64,000 bases of DNA from Mangifera indica (GCF_011075055.1 NC_058137.1:7735463-7799462), one strand, 5' to 3'; shown: positions 23,554 through 37,234, counted from the stretch's first letter. Notes: generated from the letters alone by a model not told the origin. Program-made: numbers and translations.

Positions 23554-26075
23554 TAAATAGGATAAAATTTAAATTTTAGGGGATAAGGTGAGTTTAATTT
23601 TTAAAAATATTTTATTAGGTAAAATCTAGATAATAGTTAAATCTTTCCATTAAGAGATGAGATATTTTATTGGTGATAAATGTGGATTTATTTCAAAACT
23701 TATTTTTCTTTAAAGAAAAATAAAATCATTATTAATAAAGGGAGAGAGAGGATTTTCTTATTTTCAAAACAAAGAGCAAAGTTTGGAGTAATGATTTTAG
23801 GAAGAGAAGAATTGTGAGTAGGAGACTAAAGCAAGGAAATAGTGTTGTTTTATTTCATTAAGGTATGTCTTAATATTTTATTATTTTGATATATAGGTGT
23901 TTTATGATTTAAAGATTAGGGTTTCTTTTAGGATTCGACTCAATTTTGCATTGTAAATTGTTTGTTTCATGATAGTTTTATATTAGTTTGTAAATTTACT
24001 AAAAACAAAAGGAAATTATGTACCTTTAATTCTATTTTTATTTTATATATTAATTTCGTTTTATGAAAAGAAAGAAAAAATAATAATAATACAATTTTTT
24101 AGTAATTTGTCGATATCTTAATTTTGTAAAAGATTTATTTATTTTTATATATATTTTTTTCATCGTTTTCAATTTAAATATTTTTTTTACATAAATCAAT
24201 ATGTCTAGTTATGTTCTGAAAATTTTCATAATTTTATCTATTTAATATAATTTATTAAAATTGTTAAAGTATTGAGTGTTAAACCTAAAATTTATTTGAC
24301 AGAATTTGTGACCAGTAAAAAAATATAATTTTCAGTTTCTTTTTGAATTGATTGTGACTCGAATAATTTTTTTATAAGTAAATTAGCATATATAGTTTAA
24401 TTCTGGAAGTTTTCAAAATTTTGTAAATTTTATGTTATCTACTAAAATTATTATAAGAGTATATGTTCAATCTGGAATGTTTTTGGCAGTGTTAATGGTT
24501 TGTGATAAAAATTTCGTTTTGCATGACTTTTAAAATATTTTTGGGTTCATATTTATTTGATAAAAACGTCAATATGTTAAGTTTATATTTGCAAAATTTC
24601 GTGAATTTTCGAGTTATACAGAATTTTATAAAATTGCTGGAAGCATGAACTGTCAAACTTGAAAACTGTTGCTGTGATTAGGAGCTGTGGACGGAAGTAA
24701 TTTTTTTTAGAAGTTTATATTTATTTTTTTTTGGCTGAATAATTTTTGGGTAAACCATCTATATGTCTTCTTTGTCCCTGCAAAGTTTTGTAATGTTTTA
24801 ATTTGTGTAAAAATTTATAAAATTCATAGAACAAAGGTTATACAGTATAAATATGTGTTAGTTAAGTCTAGGATTATTCACCTTAGACACTATTAGAATT
24901 TGTAAAATTAGTTTTGGAATTGAGGATTTTCAGCGGGATTTAAGGATATTACTAAGAGTATTATTACAATTTGAATTCATTGGTTTTGGCTAGGATCCGA
25001 ATAGGTTGTACGTGATAGCTTGGATCGTATAAGGGTTTGTGTAGGCTTTTGCTGGTAGTCGAGGTAAGTAGAAACTATTCTTTTTGTATGCATATATGTA
25101 TGGAAATGATACTCAAAACAAACCCAAAGAATTTCTACAAATGCTTTGTTTATATAATATATATATATATATATGTTTCTTTGATTTATATATATATATA
25201 ATTGTTTTGCTCACATACCTGGGTTGTAAGTTATATAAATGATATTTCATTCTGTTTGTATCAAATGACTTTTGCAAGTTATAAAATATTTTCGTATACT
25301 TTTTGTTCCACTTAAATTTTAATTATTCAGACATTGATTCAATAAAATTATTTATGGTACATTTATGATTTGAAATTTTGTTTATATATATACGGTTTTG
25401 ACTCATTGTCCGTAGTCTCTGAATATCTGCTCTGAACTCTGAAACTATAAGTTTGGTCCAGTTGGATTATTTGTTCTGTTGTGCACATTTTTGAAATTCT
25501 GGCCGAGTCACCGGGATTACAGGTGACATTTGATTCTGAAATTCTGGCCGGGTCACCGGGAGTACAGGTGACACTACGTGACAAGAGTTTAAAATAAATT
25601 TTAACTTAAGTTTGATAGTTTGAAAGGTTCTGAAATAATTTATTTATTTATTTATTTGTGATTTTATATGTGTAAGCACTTGGTTTTTTGTTTGACCTTC
25701 TTTTATTTGATTTTCTTTATTAATGTTTAAATTAAATGTTTAAGTATGCATATATAACATTTAGCTTCTGCTTACTGAGTTGACGGCTTACCCCTCGTCA
25801 TTAACATTTTTGCAGATTAAAGATGTCATAAAGTGTGAGTTTCTGTTTAGCTTTGGGGAATAAAGAATAAAAGAAGTTAGCTGGGAAGATTGGCTAAGAG
25901 AAAAAAAAATAATAAATTAGTTTAGTAACTATTTGATTGTATGTTTTGTTTGAAAGATTTTTGTTTTTCATGCTTTTTGTGGTTGAAAAACTTTGTATTC
26001 AAGATTTGACTTTATTTAAGGGATTTATGAAGTCTTTTGAAATCATATGTTTTATTATAGTTTTGGGGTGTTACA
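23473..26075 (+). repeat. 3' LTR of the Tekay element
   Basis: It is nearly identical to the 5' LTR. Differences noted: 14 instead of 12 ATT units, and single substitutions near 25,099, 25,462, 25,481, 25,504, 25,506 and 25,862. Short minus ORFs inside both LTRs are repeat artefacts. Confidence 0.97.
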
Positions 26076-26080
26076 GTCAA

Positions 26081-27900
26081 TATCAGAATTCTTACACTTA
26101 ACATATAAAATAAACGATACAACAAATGTATCATTTATTATGACTAGGATCATTTCATCAACTTGTATCATTCTTAGAGTCACTTTATCCACGATAAAGT
26201 TTCTATGAAATTTGTGATAGGTCAAATACCTTACATTTCGTTAATTTGGGAATAACGTCAAAATGGTGGATTTTCTCAAGTACATTACTATGCCTCGCTC
26301 TTTAACAAGTTGTAATGTATCCATTCAATCCCAAAAGTTTTTGAATTCTTATCCCAAATAAGATCATTAATAATGGGGCTAATAGTCATACATAGATATG
26401 TTTAGACTATGTACTATCTCTTTTTCAATTAAGAGAGTACGACTGATTTTATATATATAGTCTCAATATGCGTCATTAGATCATCAAATGATCACATCAT
26501 TTACTTAATATGATGGTCCCTAGTCAACAAACTTGCATGAATTAGAAATATGTGTTTTTGAAATATCGATATGTGTTTTCGAGAGCCAGAATAAAGTATT
26601 ACATGTCTTTACGCATTGTAAGACCCATGGAACACATTCCACATATTGATCCAAGCATCACACAGTTACCACACATCAGAAAAGGGTTTCACGTGTCCAA
26701 ACATGCTAAAAAGAGTTGCTGATGCGTTGACATGTGCCAAAATATAGTCCTATGCACCTTCACGTGCTAAGTCGATATCGCATGCACCTCCACTCGTCGA
26801 AATAGTGCATGCATATGCATTCACATGCCAGGAGTGAGCCATACGCGTTGCCATAAGCCGGAAAAGGTTTCTCATACACCTCATGCTCTTACACACGTCA
26901 GAGGACTACTGTTGACCATTAACTTATGAGGTCAAACTTTAACCATTGATTGTTCAACTGATCTGAGTAGGAGTTTATCGATTTAGGGTCAACCTAATTG
27001 ACCATGGGTTAACCTGTTGACCAAATAGGTCGAGCAATTAGGTTTTCCCAAACCGATTATGTGTAAAAAACCATAAATATTTCACCATCTAGTTTGTCAT
27101 TTTCGGTCATCCTTCGACAACAATACCATAAGGCTTTTAAAGCTCTCTGGTCGGTCGTTCTTCTCAAACCAACAACAGCCTTGGTTGCCAAAATCTAGCA
27201 AAACAATTGCTTGAAAGTCACATTGCAAATCACAATTTTCGGCTCAATTTTCATCGATTCTGACGTTATTTCAATGCAATTTTTAATTTAAAACATGTAA
27301 AATAATTCCAAGCAACTACCTAACATGTTTTTTATCATCACTTTCATGCAATTTTGGTCAAATTTAATTTGTGCCCAAAATTCAAATTTAAATAGATTTT
27401 CAATCACAAATCAAAATTTTAGATTATATAATACATAATACAGAATTTAATTCACATAAAATATGGAATAAATAGAACATATCCTTTAATGTCAATGTTG
27501 GAAACATTTAAACATGTTAAATCAAATTTTATAAAAATTGTAAACATTAAAATTAATGTACCCAGCTTCGTGTTTGTAATGAAACCATCAGAATACGACA
27601 TAAGGTGTTGACATGATTCATTTCCAAGACCTCATTTACTCAAGTACCACAATCCTTGGAAGACATGATCTCTCTGTGTCTTTTGTGTTTCATGGTTCTA
27701 GTGAGAAAAAAACTATTTTTTACGTAAAATGACATTAATATAATTAGGAAGGTAGTTTTGACATTTAAATAAATGTTCAACTGTCAATAACTCCCCCATA
27801 TCAATTGCCTTTGACAGTTAAAGTAAACTGGATCGGATTGACCTGTCATGGCTGGACTCAGACCTAATACTACTGATAAAGGAATACTCAAAACATCATA
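26081..27900. other. Old repeat-derived non-coding DNA
   Basis: The right part of the repeat into which the Tekay element inserted. It contains irregular CACGTG(C/T)(C/T)-type tandem phrases at about 26,690-26,900 and TTGACC/GGTCAA-rich sequence at about 26,910-27,010, both typical of retroelement leaders or LTRs. No reading frame of interest is seen. I cannot name the family. Confidence 0.4.
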
Positions 27901-28269
27901 AGCTAATGATTCCAAAATGCAAAAACATCCAAATCAAACTTTCTATCCATCTTAAACTCTTCTAAATATTGCTCAAAACTCTTATTTTTTGTGAAAGTAG
28001 CCTAAACTCCTCTCTTTCAAAGTATCAAATTCCTATAAAAGTATCACCAAATAAAATTAACAATATTTTACGTATATACTAATAAGCCTTTTTGGAGAAA
28101 AATAATGATTAACCAAAACAAAAACAATTTTTTAAGCCTACATCATAACTTCACTTATGGCATCGCCCTGGATTGTTAATTAACTAATTAAATATTAATA
28201 TTAGTTTTAGCAGAAGATAATGGACTAGTTGATAGAGAAATCCTAGGCTCTGATGCATACTCATTATGC

Positions 28270-28995
28270 AAAGAAAATAGTTTTGTCTAAATTTTGTGAC
28301 GAGAATGAAGTATCACAACTCTAACTAAGATCACTTTAAATTCAAGCCAATACTTCACAAACATTTCAAACATCACAGCTCCTTATGTTTCATGTAATCA
28401 TTTACTCCATCCATATGTTGTTTCAAAGTAAGGTATACAACAAAAATTGAGCAGAAATAAAAGTTGTCAGTTTAATACTTACTACTAGAAAATAAGCACA
28501 TAATATCATATAAAAAAAAAAAAAACAATTTGCTTATTTCTCAATTCAATCTTACTCATTTGGTAATGGACAATTGTTGTAATTATTATCACTCAAAGAA
28601 AGATAATAAAAGGCAAGACAATAATAAAGAGCACTCTCAAGCATAAGAAAGGTAGAATTCCATCTAATTGGAATAGCCTATCTCAAACTTTTCTTCCTAG
28701 TCAATGACAACAAATTAACACACTAAAAAAACTTATGCTTTGTAACCCTCTAATGTATTTTATATTTTTCCTTCACTTTGTGAACACTTGTATCAACATC
28801 TTTCAAACCATCATGGACCACTAAATTAATAATATGAGCACAACATCTAAGATGGAAAATTCACCATTTCCTTCAAGTATTGTTCTCATCATTCCTTGAC
28901 CAACTCAATAAAAGTATCATTTGTAAAGACATTGTCCAAAGTGATAGAAAACAATTTGTTTTCGATCTTTCATTCAACTAATAGTTCAAATATAT
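28270..28995 (-). pseudogene. hAT-superfamily transposase fossil
   Basis: On the minus strand the order of hAT blocks is recognisable although stops and frameshifts break it. An ITLDN-like block with ND (about 28,955-28,920; functional relatives have ITVDN..ND) is followed by a CCAHI-type block and INLVVHDGLKD-like residues in mixed frames (about 28,850-28,800), VDTSVHKVKE (about 28,795-28,765) and IPIRWNSTFLMLESAL (about 28,680-28,640; family consensus is P-T-R-W-N-S-T). The C-terminal dimerisation region is not recognisable. Terminal repeats were not found. Confidence 0.65.
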
Positions 28996-31185
28996 TTTCC
29001 CCATTAAGTTTGAATATATAGACATAACTATATAAATTAAATGATTGATTAGTGATGATTATAACATCCGTTTGAAGGAATGTCTATAAGATTGTCACTT
29101 TATGTATAACAATTTATCAAATTCGAATTTTGATTAATTAATAGAAAATGAAGTGACATGACTAAAATGTTGTGACTCACGTGAATGGATGCTTACAATT
29201 CTATAAATAAGTCCTTTATATGGCCATATAGTTTTCAAGCATTAAATATAATGTTCAATTATTGTAGAAGCAAAGCACCAATTCTTGGCAGACTAAATAT
29301 TCCGGATTTCTTTTATTGGTTCACATTGTAGGCAAACAAATAGTGTTTCATTATATCACCATTATTATTATCCAATTTTTCCCTTATTTATCTTAATAAT
29401 TGAATATGATTATGAAAGGCAGTGGATTTTATTTGATCTAACTTATGACATTGTATGTTGGTAGAGATTAAAGTTTTATATCTAATAAAAATAATATAAG
29501 TGAGTGATATATAAATGTGGTAGATCAGACTTTAACATAAGTCAATTAGTTTTATGTAATATGAGTTTTGATCTTCATACTTATATATCCAATATATTCT
29601 GATATGATATCAATGTTCGAGACTGAAGTCTAATATCTAATAAAAATAATATAAGTAAGTAATATGTAAATATAATAAATTATATATTAACACAAACTAC
29701 TTAGTTTTGTATATTATAGATTTTTATTTTTATACTTATAAATCAACTATATTTTAACATATATTAACTTTCGAACAAGTTTGAGTTGGATATTACGGTT
29801 TTAATCCAACCTTGCCCTGGCTTAAATCCACCACGGAATATGGATAACGTCCGTCAGAGAAATGGTTGGTTGGCAGCAGAGATGAAAACTTAAGGTGAGA
29901 CAAGGTTCTGAGTTTGGGTTATTCAAAGCCCTCCATTTTCTTTTTTCCGAAAGATAAATAATTACGGATGACAATTTCAAAGCCCTTCGCTAGATTTCTT
30001 CTTAAAGATAAAACCAGTAAAAGATTCCTCTGTAATAAACTTGTAAGTCATGATAACAACAACAGAAATTTGAGATTTTCTAACCGACCGTGAATCATGG
30101 CGATTGGAAATCATTCATCAGTCAAGCAGGTTGTGGGGCAGACTATAATTAAGTATTTTTTTCTCCAAGGAGCTAACAAAGAAGCCAATAAAAGAGATGC
30201 ACATGTTAACTTGGAGTGGGAGGGCCACGTTACAGGATTATCTCATTTTCAACAAAGACAAGGCTCATGATGCATGTGCGTTAAGAATAATTGAGGGGAC
30301 GCCGTCTCTATTTCCCTCACTTTCAGGTAACTCTCATGGTGGTGGGCAAACAGTACCTTGATTTCCAACAGCAGCTTGATCCATTCATCTAAACCTCCAT
30401 AATTCAACCATTCTATTGATCCTGATCTCAACAATCCCATTAAAAAAATATGCAGAAATTTGGCCACCCAATAACTATTTGACAGTGGAATCCGTCTTTA
30501 AATCACGATTCAAACGTTTCATTAAAAAAAAAAATGGATTAAAAAACATTCCATTAGAATAATACGTGAAAACTACACTACCCATTGACTTGGTGACACG
30601 AAAATCCTATCCTCACATGGGAATAGGCAAAGCAATCAATCATTTATATCAGCACCAATAATTATACAATGACAACAAACGCACCGCGTGGCCTGTTGGA
30701 TTGTTTAAATTTCAAGTGAAACGTGTTGCAGTCTGAACGGCTGTACTTATAAATTATAAGCTCCTTTTATTTGATAGGAAGAATAAACGCGGTTGATGTG
30801 GGTTGTATACTGTAAGCTTTCATTGCTGCGACTTACCAAATCCCCTTTTTCCCTACAGCACTGTACTTAGTGGCCGATGTAGAAATTTTGTTGAGAGTGG
30901 GCCCTGGACTCTAGATTAAATTTTTACATGTTATTTGTTTGCTGATTTGAAAAAATAAATTAAAATGTTATATTGAAAATTTTAAATACCTAAATATCAA
31001 CAATTTATAATAGTATAACTAAAGTATTATTGAGTGAAACTTGGATAATTTTAAAAGTATGACGCCTTGCACCTTAAACATAGGTTTTAAGAAGCAATGG
31101 TAGAAATTTGGAGGGAATAAGTGAATTAAGTATTATGGGTAGAAATGATAATTTTGATTCAATTTTAGGGATTTCAACTCTCCCT
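28996..31185. other. AT-rich intergenic DNA, no supported gene
   Basis: Two phrases with TCTAATAAAAATAATATAAGT(G/A)AGT occur at about 29,479 and 29,635 and mark a short degenerate direct repeat. A 72-codon minus ORF at 30,249-30,467 has moderately protein-like composition but matches nothing I recognise. Nothing else is seen. Confidence 0.4.
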
Positions 31186-31189
31186 GACA

Positions 31190-31715
31190 TTAACAGGGAG
31201 GGGATTTTTTAATAAAAACAAGAAAAATGACAAAAATGGAGATAAAAAAATCTCCGCAATAGGAGACAAGTCAAGGACGGGGATACATATGTCCCCGCCC
31301 CACCCCGCCTCCATTCTTGTCCCTTTATATTAATATATTTACTTAAAAAATAACATATATTTATAGTTTTAGATTATTTATTTTTAAAATTTTTTTTAGG
31401 TTTGTGTTGTACATATTATTGTGGTTAATATATTATATTTGTGATATTTAAAGTAGTGAATTGGTTTTAATTTTACTTAATTTTATTATTTAATATATTT
31501 ATATTATATTTAAAAGGTATAAAAAAAAGATTTTTCTTTATGAGTATGGGGAAAAGATTTTTCCCTGCGAGGACAGAGAAGAGATTTGTCTTTATAAAGA
31601 GGAGACAAGAAATCATTTTTGTTCTCTTACAGGGATAAGGATTAATATCTCTTACGGGAATAGAGACTGAGATTGAGATCCTCTCCCCGCTTCTCCCTGT
31701 TGCCATCCCTAATTA
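31190..31715 (-). mobile_element. Dispersed repeat (MITE-like) copy A, starting AGGGATGGCAAC
   Basis: In reverse complement it runs from AGGGATGGCAACAGGGAG (at about 31,712 leftward) to GGGGCGGGGACATATGTATCCCCG and a T-rich end. The same order of blocks is found on the plus strand at 63.2-63.7 kb: AATATAATATAAATATATTAAATAATAAAATTAA-type interior and the GTATCCCC/GTATATCC block. It is a non-coding repeat family; the class is unknown. Confidence 0.6.
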
Positions 31716-32054
31716 TGGGAAGTAAAGATTTTGGGAAATTTTGGGGAATATTTGGACTACACCATACTGTAAGAAAAATTGAGTGTGGGTATATTCTAAC
31801 TTTTTTTTTTTTGGCCAAATTACTGTAGACCCATGCCTACTACTCTCGTAGTGCAGTAAGTCTTCCTTGTATTTAATCAAATCCAAGCTGCCAAAAAAAA
31901 TCCACACCTATTCTCTGACAATAAGGCTAGTCACTATTTTTTGTTTGAACCATAAAATAAAAAAACAAAAATCTATCCACAAAAGAATTTGAATTAAAGT
32001 ATCTTTTTGATATATAAGAGTAAATTTTTTATTTTTTTTATTTAATAATTATAG

Positions 32055-32222
32055 AGTAATATTATATGTATTTATTTTAAGTACATAAATGTATATACAC
32101 TCATATATGTTATCATATGATTGGTTATTGTTTTATTCTTAATTCAAAATCATCCAATCATATGATGACACATATAAATGTGTATATATTTATGTACCCA
32201 AAATAGATACACATAATTTTAT
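32055..32222. mobile_element. Hairpin MITE upstream of the MATE gene
   Basis: The arms fold back: a left block with ATGTATTTATTTTAAGTACATAAATG and CATATGATTGG is mirrored by CCAATCATATGATG...TTTATGTACCCAAAATAGATACACAT. Arms are about 75-80 bp with a short loop. It lies about 0.7 kb upstream of the MATE start codon. Confidence 0.65.
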
Positions 32223-32936
32223 TGATAATTATAATATCAATTATTAAATTTAAAATTTACCTTATTTAATGTGAGATTTCAATTCTAAAAATAATGATGA
32301 AATTACTTGCTTAAAAAAAAAAAAAAAAAAAAAAAGGCTAGGCACTTCGAACTTCAAGTATATATATACACAGATATACTGAAATCTTCCCACGTTGCAG
32401 TTATCTTAAGCATCTCTTAAATTTATTGTGAGATAGCTCTGTCTCTGCTTCCCCCTAAACTCCTCAGGTTTTCTCTCACTCTACCACATTGTTTATATTC
32501 TTTGTTTAAATCTTACTGCTGTATGAAATTTAGTAGCTGTATGTGCGTGTGTTTTATGTTTGTTAAGTTTGTTAGTTGCAGCTTTTAGCTTTCTGGGTTT
32601 TCTTCTTTTCTTCTTATTATTCTAAGTATACAGCTAGTTTGTACGGAAAAGAGGAATCAGAGGAGATGTTTTTACTTTTTTTTTTTTTTTCCTGTTGACT
32701 TCACTTCATTTAACAACTTATCGTATTTGGTTCAGGCTTTTGTTTGATGAGGTCCCATGTAAGCAACATAGTTAGTAGATTTGTCTCTTGTATTTCATAA
32801 CATGTCAATAGCCTCAGGAACCAAACTGAAATGCCAAAATTTTCATTTTCTTTGCCAGTATGTTGGGAATGGCATGTGTTATTTGCATGACTTAAAAAGG
32901 ATTTTGTGTAATACAAGCAGGTAAATTATCGACAAA

Positions 32937-35900
32937 ATGACAGTTTCTCAGCTGATGGGAGGACCCTCATACGGGATTACTGGTAGTAGTTTTGAAAGAA
33001 GAGCAATAAAGAAACTCGGCAAGCCTTTTGTAGGAAAAGGTGCCGCAAAAGCTCATCAGACATTTCGTTTTGCGGGGACAAACAGAGGAGGTTTTAGCTT
33101 CAACAATGTCATTAAGTGTTGTGGATCAATCAGCAGTCAAGATACTTCAGATTTTATTCGAATCAGCCCTAGTGTTGGGGAATTCGCATCTAACAGTGGA
33201 GCAGAACTCAGCAAGGAAAAGTTGTAAGATTTCTCTTTTCCTTTTCTTTTTCTTTTCCCTCTTTTTCTGATTTTCATATGAACAAGTTACCTTTTCTGTT
33301 AATGCTTCACAATTGGATGAACAAGATAATTTAAACTCTGGATTGGTTTCCAGTGAGTCAAGGGTGGCCCTGGCTAACAGTCAATCCCCTTCACAGAATG
33401 TCAAAATGGATCTTATAATGCTTTCTTTACCTGCAATTGCTGGACAAGCAATTGAGCCCTTAGCACAATTGATGGAAACAGCTTATATTGGTAAACTGGG
33501 TAAGTTGTTCTTTATCTATTTTCTGCCTATTATTATACTGAGGCTTCTGGAATTGTTGAATGCTTTATGAATTCAACGTGGCAGAATATGAGAACAATAG
33601 TATTTGATTGAGGGCATGATGTTATTTCCTACTAAATAAACTCTATTATCAAAACATTATCTAGACCATGCATAGTTAATATACCCCATTGGCTGCATGT
33701 TGGTTTTCTGAAAATCTGAAACACAACTTATTGCTATGATCCATTGCTTTCAGAACATTTGGTGTGTCATGCTTATATATCCTCTTGTCTTTCTTGAGTT
33801 CTAATATTCCAACTGTACAAAAAAAAGGTGCCTTGGAGTTGGCATCTGCAGGAATTTCTGTATCGATATTCAACATCCTCTCAAAAGTATTTAATATTCC
33901 TCTTCTCAATATTGCAACATCTTTTGTGGCTGAAGATATCTCAAAGAATGCGAAGGAGTCTGCTTCAGGTGAAACTACATGAAAAAGTATTGAGTTCGTT
34001 GCCTATTTACTACCATTCAGTCAAAGCACTTGATCTGAAACTTGCTTCAAAGAACATGAACTTACTCTTGCAGATTGTAGCTTTACGAAGGCAAAGGACA
34101 ATGATAAAAAGTTTCTTCCTTCTGTCTCTACTGCCTTAGTTTTAGCATTTGCAATTGGTGTCTCTGAGGCCCTAGCGATGTATTTTGGATCTGGAGTGTT
34201 TCTTAACATGATGGGAATATCATCTGTAAGTTGAACTTCTTTCAGTATATAACTTGTCTATAAGATTGGACCATGGTTCTGTGGTTTTTTCTTCAATGTT
34301 TCCACTGACTACATTTATAAACTAATTCTAATTGTGGGATTACTAGCTTCTGTCTGTCACAGATCCCATTGTCCAGATATGCTGTTTGCCAACTCCATTA
34401 TGAATTCGTTTAAATTTTACATACATCATTCGCCATTTAAAGTGAAAGGGGAGGACTATTTCTTAATTGTTTTAATGGACAGGCTTCATCCATGCATGTT
34501 CCAGCACAACAATTTCTGTGTCTTAGAGCAATCGGTGCTCCTGCAGTGGTAGTTTATCTAGCCATTCAGGGCATATTCCGTGGTTTTAAGGATACAAGGA
34601 CTCCTGTATTATGTTTAGGCAAGTTTCTGCTCTGCCTCCTGAGACTCTCACAAAATATAACATGTTGCATTTATATATTCCTAACTCAAACTAGAATAAA
34701 AGCTTCAGAGCAAATTATTGATTTCAATGATACTTTGCAGGATTGGGAAATTTTGCGGCTGTATTAATGTTCCCTATACTTATGAACTATTGTCAGTTGG
34801 GTGCAACTGGTGCAGCCATTTCAACTGTTATTTCTCAGTATGTTCTCCCACTGCTCTGAGTTTAATCTTCCTTAGCAATGCTAATTAAACTGATCAATAC
34901 TGCTCTTTGCTTCCAATTTTTCAGATACATTGTTGCTTTCTTGATGATTTGGTATCTTAACAAAAGGACTGTTTTATTGGTACCCAACATGAAAATTTTG
35001 CACTTTGCTGACTACCTAAAATCTGGTAACTGTCCTTCATTTAGCTACTAAAAATCAACTTACATTTTGCTCTTTATCATGCTACAATTATAATGAAATG
35101 AAACTTGTGTTCAGGCGGTTTTCTTCTGGGAAGAACTCTTGCTTGTGTCTTGACCATAACTTTGAGCACATCAATGGCTGCTCGTCAAGGAGCTATAGCT
35201 ATGGCGGCTCATCAAATATGTTTACAAGTCTGGTTATCTATGTCCCTTCTTGCAGATGCACAAGCTGCATCTGGTCAGGTAAATTTTTCTTGCCCTCTGT
35301 CTCCCTCTTTCTCATCTTTCTGAAAGCATATTTCTTTACCAATCTGCTTCCATCATTTGCAGGCTCTCATTGCAAGTTATCTTGCTAAGGGACACTACAA
35401 CACAGTGAAAGAGATAACACATTTCGCCTTAAAGGTTGCTCGTGTGCTTCGACGCATGGCTGCAGCTAAGCCAATTCTACTTACAAAATCCTCTTATTTC
35501 TCACAGAATTTGTGTTATGTTTCTGCAGACTGGATTGTTCACTGGTGTTTGTCTAGCCCTGATTTTTGGCACTTCTTTTAGTTACATAGCCACATGGTTC
35601 ACCAATGACTCACAAGTACTTGGAGTAATCAGATCCATCATACTAGTATGTATCCGCAAACTCTGCAACTAGCTTCACTTTTGTTTATATTTGTTAAGCT
35701 TCAAAAGTTGATCAGATTAATGAGTTTCCATCCAAATTTTGTGCAGTTTCTCTGTGCCTGTGAGCCCATCACTTGTCTGGCTTACATTTTTGATGGTTTG
35801 CATTATGGTGTTTCTGATTTTTCATACATTGCCTTCACCACGGTAAACTATACACCTTTCAGTAAAAATTTACAGATGTTAATAAGTTTATAAACAGTGT

Positions 35901-36528
35901 TAAATCATTTCAAAATGGTATACAGATGGTGATAGCCGCAATTTCTTGTGCATTCTTGCTGTATGCTCCTAATGTCATCGGTCTTTCGGGCGTTTGGATC
36001 GGTTTGACCCTTTTCATGGGCCTGCGTGTAATTGCTGGATATATGAGGTACTAATTGTTCATATGGACATTGACTTATCGGAAGACGACAGGGTTTTTAG
36101 TTTAAAATTTCAACATTTTTCTAATTTTAATCAGATTATATTCAAAGAATGGGCCCTGGTGGTTCTTACAGAAGGACGTGGCATCAAAACTTGAGGTATC
36201 ACTTTTCTTTTTCAATGTTCATTTTCCTTCCTGAAGTAAGATTAAGTAGAGGTGGCAATTGCCCACACTGGCTTCACCATGGCTCATCAGACCTATAGAT
36301 TAGATCAGGTCTAAAGTTTACACAGAAATAGATTTTATGGGCCAGTTTGACTCATAAAAAATATAAGACTCATACCCCAACTCTACATATATAGGCCAAA
36401 CTATTTTCCTATATTTCAGGTCGGGGCGACCTATGATCCGGTTTGACCCATTTAACTCCTCTAAATTTAGACTATTAGTGGCAATAAATTGATATTATAA
36501 TTAATTTACATTTCAGGTTGTCATCTAA
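32937..36528 (+). CDS. DTX45: Plastid-type MATE efflux transporter, DTX45-like (14 exons, 567 aa)
   Basis: Exons: 32937-33223, 33354-33499, 33828-33968, 34074-34225, 34483-34618, 34741-34837, 34925-35025, 35115-35278, 35363-35434, 35529-35645, 35747-35842, 35926-36047, 36135-36195, 36517-36528. All phases fit. About 110 N-terminal residues are rich in Ser/Arg/Lys and poor in acid, as in a plastid transit peptide. The MATE domain starts at about residue 114 (MDLIMLSLPAIAGQAIEPLA), with QGIFRGFKDTRTP and AAHQICLQVW-like blocks typical of the DTX44-47/EDS5/FRD3 branch, which move organic anions or phenolics such as citrate or salicylate. Intron 5 is GC-AG (GCAAGT donor at 34,619); intron 9 has a weak GTTGCT donor. 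A 5' UTR intron ending at 32,920 is likely. Substrate unknown; the DTX45 assignment is by overall similarity from memory. Confidence 0.9.
36250..36480. repeat. MITE-like fragment in the MATE gene's last intron
   Basis: It begins AGAGGTGGCAATTGCCCAC and ends with GACCCATTTAACTCCTCT, the imperfect inverse (AGGAGTTAAATGGGTC). This style of end is common to short non-autonomous plant elements. It lies between exons 13 and 14. Confidence 0.45.
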
Positions 36529-37234
36529 CTTGGAAGGTGATGATGCAGCAGGCAGCTTTTAGATGTTAATTAAGCTGTCTTATTTACCAGCAAATAAGTA
36601 AATTAAGTTTCAACTATATAAGAATATTGTCATTTCCATCGATAATATTATATGTAAAATAATTTGTATAAATTTATCAATGTGATAATATATTTTTTAA
36701 AATAATTTTACAGTAAAAAAGATAAATAATTATATCACTCAATCACATATTGTCACCATAGTCTGTTAAATAAATTAGTAAAATTTATTTATATTTTATT
36801 TTATTCACATAAGGATTTTATAATTTGTTTGGTATGTATTTCCAATTTCCATAATTGATTTAATATAAAATAAAAAAAATTATAATAAGAAATGTTAATA
36901 ACAAAATAAAATAGAATAAAGTACTTTCAATATGTAACTCTTCGTCGTGGTGGAAGTAGAACTCAAACCTAGATCAGGCCTTGACCTGGTCAAGGGTTCG
37001 AGAGTTCAAGATTCGGTCTAGTGGAGTGGAGTTCAGCAAGAGGGGGTTTAAAAATAAAGATTTCCGAGTTTAGATACACACTTTGCAGTGAGGAATGACT
37101 TGAGAGGGAACTTAACAGAGAATGGCGGTGAGCACGTGTGGGAAACTAAGAGCTGGTGGGATGATTTGTTGATTATTGGCTGATTTACGAATCTTTTTAT
37201 TTGAGTCTGCTCTACGCTACAAGCCCCAAGCTTT

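Larger units (their letters stand above)
16116..26080 (+). mobile_element. Complete Ty3/gypsy LTR retrotransposon, Tekay (Del) chromovirus type, with target duplication
   Basis: The element is 9,955 bp (16,121-26,075) with TG...CA-ended LTRs of 2,597 and 2,603 bp. The perfect target duplication GTCAA lies at 16,116-16,120 and 26,076-26,080. A primer-binding site complementary to initiator tRNA-Met and a polypurine tract are present. Order is gag-protease-RT-RNase H-integrase-chromodomain, the Ty3 order. The tail with a [12 protein letters not shown] block fits the Tekay clade. By eye the LTRs differ by about six substitutions and one 6-bp repeat-length change, so insertion is recent. The coding region carries one in-frame stop and one frameshift, so it is probably not autonomous as it stands. 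Confidence 0.97.

Noticed and set aside
30249..30467. 72-codon minus ORF (MGLLRSGSIEWLNYGGLDEW...)
   Set aside because: Protein-like composition but no recognisable family, no clear splice context and no promoter; cannot be supported as a gene.
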